IMG/VR virus record: IMGVR_UViG_3300030098_001280
Coordinates: 1-54,781 of that record
From: a virus
Length of the DNA stretch: 54,781 nucleotides
Direction: 5' to 3' (one strand)
Shown: positions 1 to 6,089 of the stretch, in pieces
Numbering within the stretch: the first letter of the stretch is position 1
Layout of the letters: every line of letters begins with the position of its first letter
Notes under the pieces: generated by a model
Seen by the model: only the letters and a program-made list of their open reading frames with translations
Databases searched by the model: none
What the model was told of the DNA's origin: nothing
Program-made: the position numbers and the translations under genes

Positions 1-1
1 T

Positions 2-61
2 GATGGTGGTACACAGATAGAGTATCTGTTTAATGCAGATATAACAAAAGAAGAGAAATAA
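2..61 (+). CDS. 3' end of a truncated phage gene
   Basis: An open frame enters from the left edge and ends with TAA at 59-61, giving 19 visible residues ending in KEEK. It reads in the same direction as the following early genes and is closed by a strong terminator. Too little is present to name a family. It shows that the window cuts into a gene and is not a natural genome end. Confidence 0.55.
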   Translation, partial: DGGTQIEYLFNADITKEEK

Positions 62-78
62 CACCTCCGTCGGTGGGG

Positions 79-140
79 CCCCTATATAGTGCAGTATCTC
101 CTAATACGTTATTACTATATAGGGGTTTTTCTAAGTTTTT
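79..140 (+). terminator. Rho-independent terminator
   Basis: A perfect 12-bp inverted repeat (CCCCTATATAGT at 79-90, ACTATATAGGGG at 114-125) is followed immediately by a T run at 126-130 and a second long T run at 136-144. It lies just downstream of the truncated gene and would isolate it from the early operon starting at 339. Confidence 0.85.
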
Positions 141-159
141 TTTTCGAAATATGCTGTGC

Positions 160-242
160 GGCTCAATAAATACAATATGCCAATAATGTCTATAAAAATC
201 ATATATATAGGGACCCCTACATTGTATTGGCATTTTAGAGCC
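160..242. promoter_or_regulatory. Large dyad in the leader upstream of the early operon
   Basis: Two nested inverted repeats: GGCTC (160-164) with GAGCC (238-242), and a perfect 9-bp ATGCCAATA (177-185) with TATTGGCAT (225-233). The loop contains the string GGACCCCTAC (211-220), which recurs at 43081-43090 in the other divergent region. It could be an operator or a folded RNA. Nothing else is visible in the 277-base gap apart from the promoter at 254-289. Confidence 0.4.
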
Positions 243-253
243 AATAATAAATC

Positions 254-289
254 TGTTTATTTTGGGCTTAACTCAAGATATAATATAAT
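254..289 (+). promoter_or_regulatory. Early promoter, TGTTTA-N19-TATAAT type
   Basis: TGTTTA at 254-259 lies 19 bases upstream of TATAAT at 279-284; an overlapping second TATAAT occupies 284-289. The same hexamer pair with identical spacing occurs upstream of the genes at 1467 and 8527, supporting a shared promoter class for the left early module. Confidence 0.6.
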
Positions 290-338
290 TATGGTGTATA
301 ATAGGTTATATATCAGCTAACACAGAAAGGAGAATATT

Positions 339-503
339 ATGGCAGAACCACATTTGGTGAAGATACATAATGGCTTCAAACGATATGTTGTGCACTTTGA
401 TGCCTACACTGGTAAAATGGTTTACCACCGTAGGTTATCTAAAGATTGTCGCAAGATATTTTGGAAATGGGAGACCGGAAACATATGGAAAGCAATAACT
501 TAG
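339..503 (+). CDS. Small basic hypothetical early protein (54 aa)
   Basis: An ATG at 339 follows a good Shine-Dalgarno (AAAGGAG, 327-333) and opens a 54-residue frame ending at 503. The product is basic and aromatic, rich in K, R, H and W, with no recognised domain. It is the first gene after the leader and promoter, a position where phages often keep small host-takeover proteins; that role is inference. Its end overlaps the next gene by 19 bases, suggesting translational coupling. Confidence 0.6.
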   Translation: MAEPHLVKIHNGFKRYVVHFDAYTGKMVYHRRLSKDCRKIFWKWETGNIWKAIT

Positions 504-751
504 TTATTCTAGCAGACCTAGACAAGAGCTACGAGGACATCGATGAGTTTGTCAAGCTCTGTAAAGATCTGTTAACGGAATATTTTGATAGTGCTGACGA
601 AAAAGAACTAAAAACCCTGTATGACATGGGTAAAGGTTTGACAAAAGACAGCATGCTTCAGGCAGTTGATGGCATAGACGTCCGACTACGTGAAATGCAT
701 CGAGTTTGTACTTTATTAGCTAAAAAGCGGAGGATAAACTATGACGCGTAG
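485..751 (+). CDS. Hypothetical acidic early protein (88 aa)
   Basis: I chose ATG 485 because a GGGAG Shine-Dalgarno lies about 13 bases upstream and the longer frame from 446 has none. The 88-residue product is acidic and helix-rich (N-terminal MESNNLVILADLDKSYEDID) with no family I recognise. It overlaps its neighbours on both sides in the small-gene operon 339-1403. Confidence 0.6.
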   Translation: MESNNLVILADLDKSYEDIDEFVKLCKDLLTEYFDSADEKELKTLYDMGKGLTKDSMLQAVDGIDVRLREMHRVCTLLAKKRRINYDA

Positions 752-956
752 AATCTCGGTTGATCTTAACCAAAATGTCTTCGGTCTAATAGCTCTGAGC
801 AAGCAGTACGGTAGACAGTTAGGATACTCTGGAGACCGTATCGCCGAAATCAGAAAAGATATGACTAGTGGTACACACGAACACGCCAAAAAGGTGTTTC
901 GTAAGAACTTTGGTCATGTTGTTAATTGCATCGACGATGCAGGAGACTGGGAATGA
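741..956 (+). CDS. Hypothetical small protein (71 aa)
   Basis: A GGAGG-like Shine-Dalgarno precedes ATG 741, which overlaps the end of the previous gene by 11 bases. The 71-residue product is basic in its middle and acidic at its C-terminus. No domain is recognised. It is placed in an unbroken run of overlapping small early genes. Confidence 0.6.
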   Translation: MTRRISVDLNQNVFGLIALSKQYGRQLGYSGDRIAEIRKDMTSGTHEHAKKVFRKNFGHVVNCIDDAGDWE

Positions 957-1171
957 TAATAAATATCAACATGGAGTTTAAAGTTGACGACAAATATGTA
1001 GATGCAATGTCTCGCGATTTAGGTCAAGACAGATATGAAAGAGTCATTCAGACATATATCTCAAGGGAGATTAATAATCTGATGGCTGACCATCTGGATG
1101 TTAATGGCCAGCTGGTCTCGTATGTATCTCATATAGTCGAGGAGGAAGTACAAGAAAATGGACACGCCTAA
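953..1171 (+). CDS. Hypothetical small protein (72 aa)
   Basis: ATG 953 forms an ATGA overlap with the stop of the preceding gene and follows a GGAG Shine-Dalgarno; the frame-open ATG at 926 has no such support. The product is 72 residues, acidic, and ends in VEEEVQENGHA. No family is recognised. It overlaps the next gene by 14 bases. Confidence 0.55.
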   Translation: MIININMEFKVDDKYVDAMSRDLGQDRYERVIQTYISREINNLMADHLDVNGQLVSYVSHIVEEEVQENGHA

Positions 1172-1403
1172 GAAAGCAGGCAGACCAAAACTAAACAGAG
1201 CGCCGATCAAAAGTCGGCGCACCTTAGTTAGTTTGCCAAGGAATGTGTATAAGGCATTAAAGATAGCAGCTGAGCGAGACATGAGAACTGTTCAAGCTCA
1301 GATTGCTTATATATTAGTAAGGCATGGTTATACGACTGCAAAGATCTGGCCACCTACTAACGAGGATGTCGAAATACCAAAAGAGGATATATGGAACAAA
1401 TAA
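1158..1403 (+). CDS. Ribbon-helix-helix-like small DNA-binding protein (81 aa)
   Basis: The frame begins at ATG 1158 after a strong GAGGAGG Shine-Dalgarno. The 81-residue product has a basic N-terminus with an AT-hook-like GRP, then a stretch at residues 23-52 (LVSLPRNVYKALKIAAE, then TVQAQIAYIL) resembling the beta strand plus two helices of Arc/CopG repressors. It is last in the first small-gene operon, immediately upstream of a promoter, so autoregulation or early transcription control is plausible. The fold is a pattern match only. Confidence 0.55.
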   Translation: MDTPKKAGRPKLNRAPIKSRRTLVSLPRNVYKALKIAAERDMRTVQAQIAYILVRHGYTTAKIWPPTNEDVEIPKEDIWNK

Positions 1404-1434
1404 TGTTTAAATTGTTTATTCCGTATTTTATAAT
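1404..1434 (+). promoter_or_regulatory. Promoter upstream of DUF932 gene
   Basis: TGTTTA (1404-1409) and TATAAT (1429-1434) are separated by 19 bases. CGTAT sits two bases before the -10 element, exactly as in the promoter at 8458-8488. It drives the operon beginning at 1467. Confidence 0.65.
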
Positions 1435-1466
1435 ATAATAGTAAACTAGATATACAGGAGAAAGTT

Positions 1467-2423
1467 ATGTCACACATGGTAGATACTATGGCTTATGCTG
1501 GCAAGACACCCTGGCACGGCTTAGGTGAGCGGGTTGATGACAACCTTACACCACAACAGATGTTGAAAGCTGCTGGCCTTGAGTGGCAAGTTCAGAAGAA
1601 GCCTGTTTATCACTTGACTGATAAATCTTATGTTAAGTCTGATGAGTGGAATGTACTTGTCAGATCAGACACCAATAAGATCCTCGGTCCTTGTGGTAAA
1701 AATTACTTGCCTATCCAAAATGACACCGTCTTTGACTTCTTTAACAAGTTTGTCAAATCTGGTGACATGAAGATGGACACAGCGGGTTCTCTTGACGATG
1801 GTCGTCATGTTTGGGGATTAGCCTCTATTAAAGATGGTTTTTCCGTAACTAAAGGCGATGATGTTGAGGGATATTTACTTATTTCACACCCACACCAATG
1901 GGGTAAAGCATTAACTATAATGTTCACCAACATTCGTGTAGTGTGCAATAACACAATCACAGCAGCCTTGAATGAGACCGGTGCTACGAAGTTTCGTATG
2001 CCACACGTTCAAGAGTTTAATGAGTCTGTTCAATTTAGAGCGCAAGAAGCGCTTGGCTTAGCTAAATCACAACTCAGTGAGTTTAAACAACAAGCTCAGT
2101 TCTTAGCTAAGAAGAAATATAAGGAAGATAAACTCAACGAGTTTATCGTACGTCAATTTATGCCAAATAATGTTAACGAAGTTCAAAAACGTGAGCTTTG
2201 GAATCGATCTGCTACAACAGTTCATCAATTATTGCATAAACAACCTGGCGCAAAGATGTCAGAAGGTACATGGTGGTCTGCTCTTAATGCAGTCACGTAC
2301 TATGCTGATCATGTTGCCGGTCGCGACAGAAATGCTGCCCTACGCTCAGCGTGGTTTGGCAGTAAAGCTACAATGAAACGTAAAGCGTTAGACTTGGCAA
2401 CGGAATATGCTAAGGCCGCGTAA
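1467..2423 (+). CDS. DUF932 family phage/plasmid-like protein
   Basis: This 318-residue protein begins after a clear CAGGAGAAAG Shine-Dalgarno. The N-terminus with KTPWHGLG near residue 14 and the middle block with NIRVVCNNT near residue 155 are hallmarks of DUF932, found in plasmids and many marine phages. Length matches the family. Its biochemical role is not established; some family members sit beside replication or recombination genes. Here it heads the operon leading into nucleotide metabolism and has its own promoter. I am confident of the family, not of the function. Confidence 0.85.
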   Translation: MSHMVDTMAYAGKTPWHGLGERVDDNLTPQQMLKAAGLEWQVQKKPVYHLTDKSYVKSDEWNVLVRSDTNKILGPCGKNYLPIQNDTVFDFFNKFVKSGDMKMDTAGSLDDGRHVWGLASIKDGFSVTKGDDVEGYLLISHPHQWGKALTIMFTNIRVVCNNTITAALNETGATKFRMPHVQEFNESVQFRAQEALGLAKSQLSEFKQQAQFLAKKKYKEDKLNEFIVRQFMPNNVNEVQKRELWNRSATTVHQLLHKQPGAKMSEGTWWSALNAVTYYADHVAGRDRNAALRSAWFGSKATMKRKALDLATEYAKAA

Positions 2424-2430
2424 ATATTAT

Positions 2431-2688
2431 ATGTTTCGTGATAAATGCAGTGGTAACGTGCCTCTGCCTAAGCAAGCACGTTACTTACTTGACATCATTT
2501 ATAAAGCACAGATAATCGAGCAAAAGGATTTGCTCGCTCGCATTCGCGAAACAGTTAGGACTCGTCAAGAAGCTTCTAGGATTTTAACCTATTACACAGG
2601 TTATCTTATCCGCAGAAAAGCTATTGATATACTAATAAGTAACAACAAATTAATAACGGAATGCCCACACTGTGGAGGAGAAATATAA
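2431..2688 (+). CDS. Hypothetical protein with C-terminal CxxC (85 aa)
   Basis: The frame is open from ATG 2407, inside the DUF932 gene, but ATG 2431 just after that gene's stop seems more likely; neither has a strong Shine-Dalgarno. The 85-residue product is basic and ends in ECPHCGGEI, a single CPxCG knuckle that could be half of a zinc ribbon. The middle is predicted helical and could be a small DNA-binding unit. Stop and next start overlap (TAATG at 2686-2690). Confidence 0.55.
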   Translation: MFRDKCSGNVPLPKQARYLLDIIYKAQIIEQKDLLARIRETVRTRQEASRILTYYTGYLIRRKAIDILISNNKLITECPHCGGEI

Positions 2689-3536
2689 TGCCAAACCCTA
2701 AGCGGAAGATTGACAAAACTATGTTGTCGATTGACAATGCGGAGTCAAGAGGGTTCTTACATCGTGACTATATAGCTCACTGTCTAAGATGGACTCACGT
2801 AACTAAATATTTAATGAACCAAAAGCGCTACGCTACAGCTAGAGTCTTAGATATTGGCTGTGGTAAAGAGATACCGCTGGCTAAGTTAATGCATTCATCA
2901 CGCATGAAACCATCTGAGTACTATGCAGTCGATGTTAACAAATTAACGATGCCGGCTCAATTTGCTAAGGCTGGCTGGCAGCCTAAACTAGCAGGTAGTA
3001 CAGATATTTGTACTTTAGGTCTCAAAGACTTTCAAGAACCACCTAACACGATTGTATGTTTTGAGGTGCTAGAACATGTAGCGCCTGAACATGCTAGACG
3101 CATGCTAGGTAAAATATTTGAACTATTAGAAGTAGAAGGTACTGCATTTATTAGTACACCTTGCTGGGACCCAGATGTAGGTGCTGCTAACAATCATATT
3201 AACGAAATGACTTATCAAGCATTAGGAGCTATGATTGAAGATGTAGGCTTTGGAATCAGAGGTCATTGGGGTACTTTTGCTAGTATCAAAGATTATAAAC
3301 ATATGGTTGAAACAGACCCAAACTTAAGTTATGTTTTTGAAAATTTTAGGGAGTATTATGATACTAACTATTTAGCTACGATCTTTGCCCCTATGTTTCC
3401 TCAGCACTCACGTAACTGTATTTGGGAGTTGACTAAAACCCCAACTAATCATACATGGAGTAGATTGTTTAATAGTTTACCTGATATTGAGGGTCGTTGG
3501 TCCTCGTCTGAAGATTGGAGACAATTATGTCCTTAG
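2688..3536 (+). CDS. Class I SAM-dependent methyltransferase
   Basis: ATG 2688 follows GGAGGAG; the upstream frame extension lacks support. The 282-residue protein has the Rossmann methyltransferase signature: motif I VLDIGCGKE near residues 53-61, an acidic residue ending strand 2 (AVDVN, 80-84), and FEVLEHV near 125 as in UbiG/UbiE-type enzymes. The substrate is unknown. It opens a tightly overlapping cassette with MazG-like, kinase/glycosylase-fold and ThyA-family genes, so a modified-base or nucleotide substrate is worth considering. No DNA target-recognition domain is visible, arguing against an ordinary restriction-type methylase. Confidence 0.8.
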   Translation: MPNPKRKIDKTMLSIDNAESRGFLHRDYIAHCLRWTHVTKYLMNQKRYATARVLDIGCGKEIPLAKLMHSSRMKPSEYYAVDVNKLTMPAQFAKAGWQPKLAGSTDICTLGLKDFQEPPNTIVCFEVLEHVAPEHARRMLGKIFELLEVEGTAFISTPCWDPDVGAANNHINEMTYQALGAMIEDVGFGIRGHWGTFASIKDYKHMVETDPNLSYVFENFREYYDTNYLATIFAPMFPQHSRNCIWELTKTPTNHTWSRLFNSLPDIEGRWSSSEDWRQLCP

Positions 3537-3877
3537 AACAAGACGTTAAAGACTTTCTTAATAAGTTTGAGATGGATTGCCCTAAAAAAGGTAAATTTTT
3601 AAGTAAAACTAACCATGAGCAGCGTTTTACTCATATGATCGAGGAGCTTTGGGAATATTGTCATGCAAAGACTAAGGAAGATAAGCTTGACTCGTTAGTA
3701 GACCTGGTCTATATAGCGATTGGTACATCTATTATGCACGGTTTTGACTTTACTAAAGCATGGCAAAAGGTACACGAAGCTAATATGAAGAAAGTACGCG
3801 ACAAAGACGTAACTTTTAAGTCAGGTATTACTAAACCCGTGGGTTGGAAAAAACCTAATTTAGAGGATTGCGTATGA
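3527..3877 (+). CDS. MazG-like NTP pyrophosphohydrolase
   Basis: ATG 3527 lies inside the end of the methyltransferase gene and follows a GGAG. The 116-residue product is an all-alpha NTP pyrophosphatase: a metal-binding EELWEY near residues 39-44 and a second acidic helix with KLDSLVDLVYIAIGT near 54-68. The family removes pyrophosphate from (d)NTPs, and T4 gp56-type enzymes remove dCTP and dUTP. Next to a ThyA-family enzyme with dCMP-type features it could clear an unmodified dNTP and supply dNMP substrate. Specificity cannot be read from sequence. Confidence 0.8.
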   Translation: MSLEQDVKDFLNKFEMDCPKKGKFLSKTNHEQRFTHMIEELWEYCHAKTKEDKLDSLVDLVYIAIGTSIMHGFDFTKAWQKVHEANMKKVRDKDVTFKSGITKPVGWKKPNLEDCV

Positions 3878-4863
3878 CTAAACCAATCATCATTCTTGAT
3901 GGTCCTGATGGTGTAGGGAAAACCACTTTGGCCAGGGAGTTGTGTAAGCAACTCTCAGGTAAGTACCTACACCTGGGGTATCGGTGGAAGGATAAGATAT
4001 TCGACTACCATACTTCGGCTATACGTTTCGCATCTCGCAGCACCGTACCGGTGGTAATAGACAGATGGTGGCCTTCTGAGGCGGTGTACTCCTCCGTCTT
4101 TCGTGGTGGCTCAAAGTGGCCATTACAGGGCCGGTTAGCGGATCGTATAGCCCGGAAATTAGGTGCAGTTTATGTATACTGCTTACCTGATAAAAAACAT
4201 AGCAGTAGGTATCACAAATTAAAAGAAAGTAGATACGAAATGTACGACGATATGACAGACGTTTCAAAGTTATTTAGAAAATTATGGTATGGTTGTCAAT
4301 CACATGAAGATACAGGCAACTACATAGATTTTTTAATCAGAAAAGGCGGAGTTCAAGGTTTTAGTGACTGTACAAGGTATTGTATGGCTGAACAAGGTCA
4401 CTATTTAGATTTATATGCAGAACAAGTTATTGATTTTGCTATACTTAGACAAGAACTACAATACCCACCTGCGTTAGAACATAACGAGTGGAATATTGCA
4501 GGCCATTTACAAGGCGCGGAATACCTAATAGTTGGAGAGCAAGTTAACGCCAAGAGTCGTGAGCTGTTCTGGCCTTTCTATGAACACAGGAATAGTAGCT
4601 TATACTTAACTGAGTGTTTACATGAGGCTGGTATAGATGAACATAAGCTTATGTGGTGTAATGCTTTTGATCATGACGGTAAATTTAATAAACATATAGG
4701 CTACTTGGGAGACGGTCTCAAAGTAGTTACCCTTGGGGGACATGCGGCCGATGCCGTAACAGATCATGGAGTCGCTATCCATAAAGAGTTACCGCATCCG
4801 TCGTATGTTAAAAGATTTAAAAAAGTTGATTTAGTGGAGGCACTTAAACATGCAATATCTTAA
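3874..4863 (+). CDS. P-loop nucleoside-phosphate kinase fused to uracil-DNA-glycosylase-fold domain
   Basis: ATG 3874 has AGAGGA six bases upstream and an ATGA overlap with the previous stop; the frame-open TTG at 3868 is unlikely. The 329-residue protein has two parts. Residues 1-190 resemble thymidylate kinase: Walker A GPDGVGKT (10-17) and a DRWWPSEAVY block typical of dNMP kinases. Residues 215-325 carry UDG-superfamily marks: LIVGEQVN near 219-226, WCNAF near 261, a VVTLGGHAADAV strand-turn-helix and HPSY near 308. Glycosylase-fold enzymes act in some phage thymidine-hypermodification pathways. A coupled kinase and base-transfer or repair role is inferred; I know of no characterised protein with this exact layout. 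Confidence 0.75.
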   Translation: MTKPIIILDGPDGVGKTTLARELCKQLSGKYLHLGYRWKDKIFDYHTSAIRFASRSTVPVVIDRWWPSEAVYSSVFRGGSKWPLQGRLADRIARKLGAVYVYCLPDKKHSSRYHKLKESRYEMYDDMTDVSKLFRKLWYGCQSHEDTGNYIDFLIRKGGVQGFSDCTRYCMAEQGHYLDLYAEQVIDFAILRQELQYPPALEHNEWNIAGHLQGAEYLIVGEQVNAKSRELFWPFYEHRNSSLYLTECLHEAGIDEHKLMWCNAFDHDGKFNKHIGYLGDGLKVVTLGGHAADAVTDHGVAIHKELPHPSYVKRFKKVDLVEALKHAIS

Positions 4864-5626
4864 TAATGTTTGGATTGAGACATTAAAAGAATGTTTAGAA
4901 CACGGTAGAGATGTAAGCCCTCGTAGGAATCCTACAAAAGAGTTTACAAAAACTACTGTTATAAACATGAACTATCCAGTCTTAACAATAAAAAAGAGGA
5001 AGTTAGGTTACAAATTCATGGCTGCAGAAGCATATTGGATTTTAACTGGTGATAATAGACTAGAGTCAATTAAGCCATATTCAAAAACAATTAGTAAATA
5101 TTCAGATGACAAGATTACATTTTTTGGTGCCTATGGTCCTAAGTTTGTAGATCAGTCATCTTATGTTATAGAAAAGTTAGTATACGATAAATATACAAGA
5201 CAAGCTGTATGTAATATTTGGCGAGAACAGCCACGTATAACAAAAGATGTACCATGTACATTAAACTTACAGTGGACTATACGAGGTAATACATTAGATT
5301 GTCATGCTAATATGAGGTCGTCTGACTTATGGTTAGGTTGGCCATATGACGTATTTAACTTTAGTATGATGTCTAGGTATATTAAACATTGTTATGATCG
5401 TAGAATTGGATTTTGGGAAGGTGACCATGGTTTAGAAATGGGCCACTTATACTTACATTCAAGCTGTATGCACTTATACGAAACTGATATAGAACAAGCT
5501 AAAGAATGTATTAAAGACGATGTCAGACATATAGAACCAATAATAGATTCAGAAGATGTTAATAGCTTAAAAAGTATATTATTTAATTTAAGGGAGACTG
5601 GTTTTGAGTGGCCACAGACTAAGTAA
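4850..5626 (+). CDS. Thymidylate synthase family enzyme, dCMP hydroxymethylase-like
   Basis: This 258-residue ThyA-fold protein keeps the family catalytic set: E60 in AEAYW, Y95 in GAYG, C136 in DVPC, R156-S157 with D159 in RSSDLWLG, and HLY at 208-210. The residue matching E. coli ThyA Asn177, which reads the pyrimidine as dUMP, is Asp167 in GWPYD. T4-type dCMP hydroxymethylases have Asp at this site. The predicted reaction is methylene-tetrahydrofolate-dependent hydroxymethylation of dCMP, feeding 5-hydroxymethylcytosine into phage DNA. Plain thymidylate synthesis is the alternative. It overlaps both neighbours. Confidence 0.75.
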   Translation: MQYLNNVWIETLKECLEHGRDVSPRRNPTKEFTKTTVINMNYPVLTIKKRKLGYKFMAAEAYWILTGDNRLESIKPYSKTISKYSDDKITFFGAYGPKFVDQSSYVIEKLVYDKYTRQAVCNIWREQPRITKDVPCTLNLQWTIRGNTLDCHANMRSSDLWLGWPYDVFNFSMMSRYIKHCYDRRIGFWEGDHGLEMGHLYLHSSCMHLYETDIEQAKECIKDDVRHIEPIIDSEDVNSLKSILFNLRETGFEWPQTK

Positions 5627-6089
5627 ATCTGAGTATTTCTTAGCACTAGCCGTACTTGCTGCACAACGTAGTACTTGCGTACGACGTAAAGTAGGTTGTG
5701 TATTAGTTGACAGTAGAGCTAGAGTATTAGCAACCGGGTACAACGGAGTAGCTTCCGGTGAGACACATTGTAGTGATACACCGTGCTCGGGAGCTGATCA
5801 TAGATCTGGAGAAGGTCTAGATGATTGTATTGCTATACACGCAGAACAAAATGCTATCTTACAATGTAAGAATGTAGATGAAATTAGGACAGCTTATGTT
5901 ACAACAGCACCATGTGTTAGTTGTACTAAGTTATTATTAAACACGTCTTGTCAGACGATAGTTTTCTTACAAAGCTATCCTAATTCAGGACGAAAAATAT
6001 GGAATAGGAGTTGGATTAAACATGGACCAATTGAACATGTTCTTGCCAAAGTCCTCTTGGAAGCCACCGAGAGAACTGCCTGCGCTTAA
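5604..6089 (+). CDS. dCMP deaminase (ComE/CDA fold)
   Basis: The 161-residue protein has the zinc-dependent deaminase motifs HAEQN (H79, E81) and PCVSC (C104, C107), with the extra Cys/His-rich insertion of dCMP deaminases between residues 48 and 70. The start is TTG at 5604 with AGGGAG upstream; there is no in-frame ATG before the conserved N-terminus. It converts dCMP to dUMP, usually for dTTP synthesis. Here it competes for the predicted substrate of the preceding enzyme, as in T4, where both activities coexist. It overlaps the polymerase gene by 68 bases. Confidence 0.85.
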   Translation: MSGHRLSKSEYFLALAVLAAQRSTCVRRKVGCVLVDSRARVLATGYNGVASGETHCSDTPCSGADHRSGEGLDDCIAIHAEQNAILQCKNVDEIRTAYVTTAPCVSCTKLLLNTSCQTIVFLQSYPNSGRKIWNRSWIKHGPIEHVLAKVLLEATERTACA

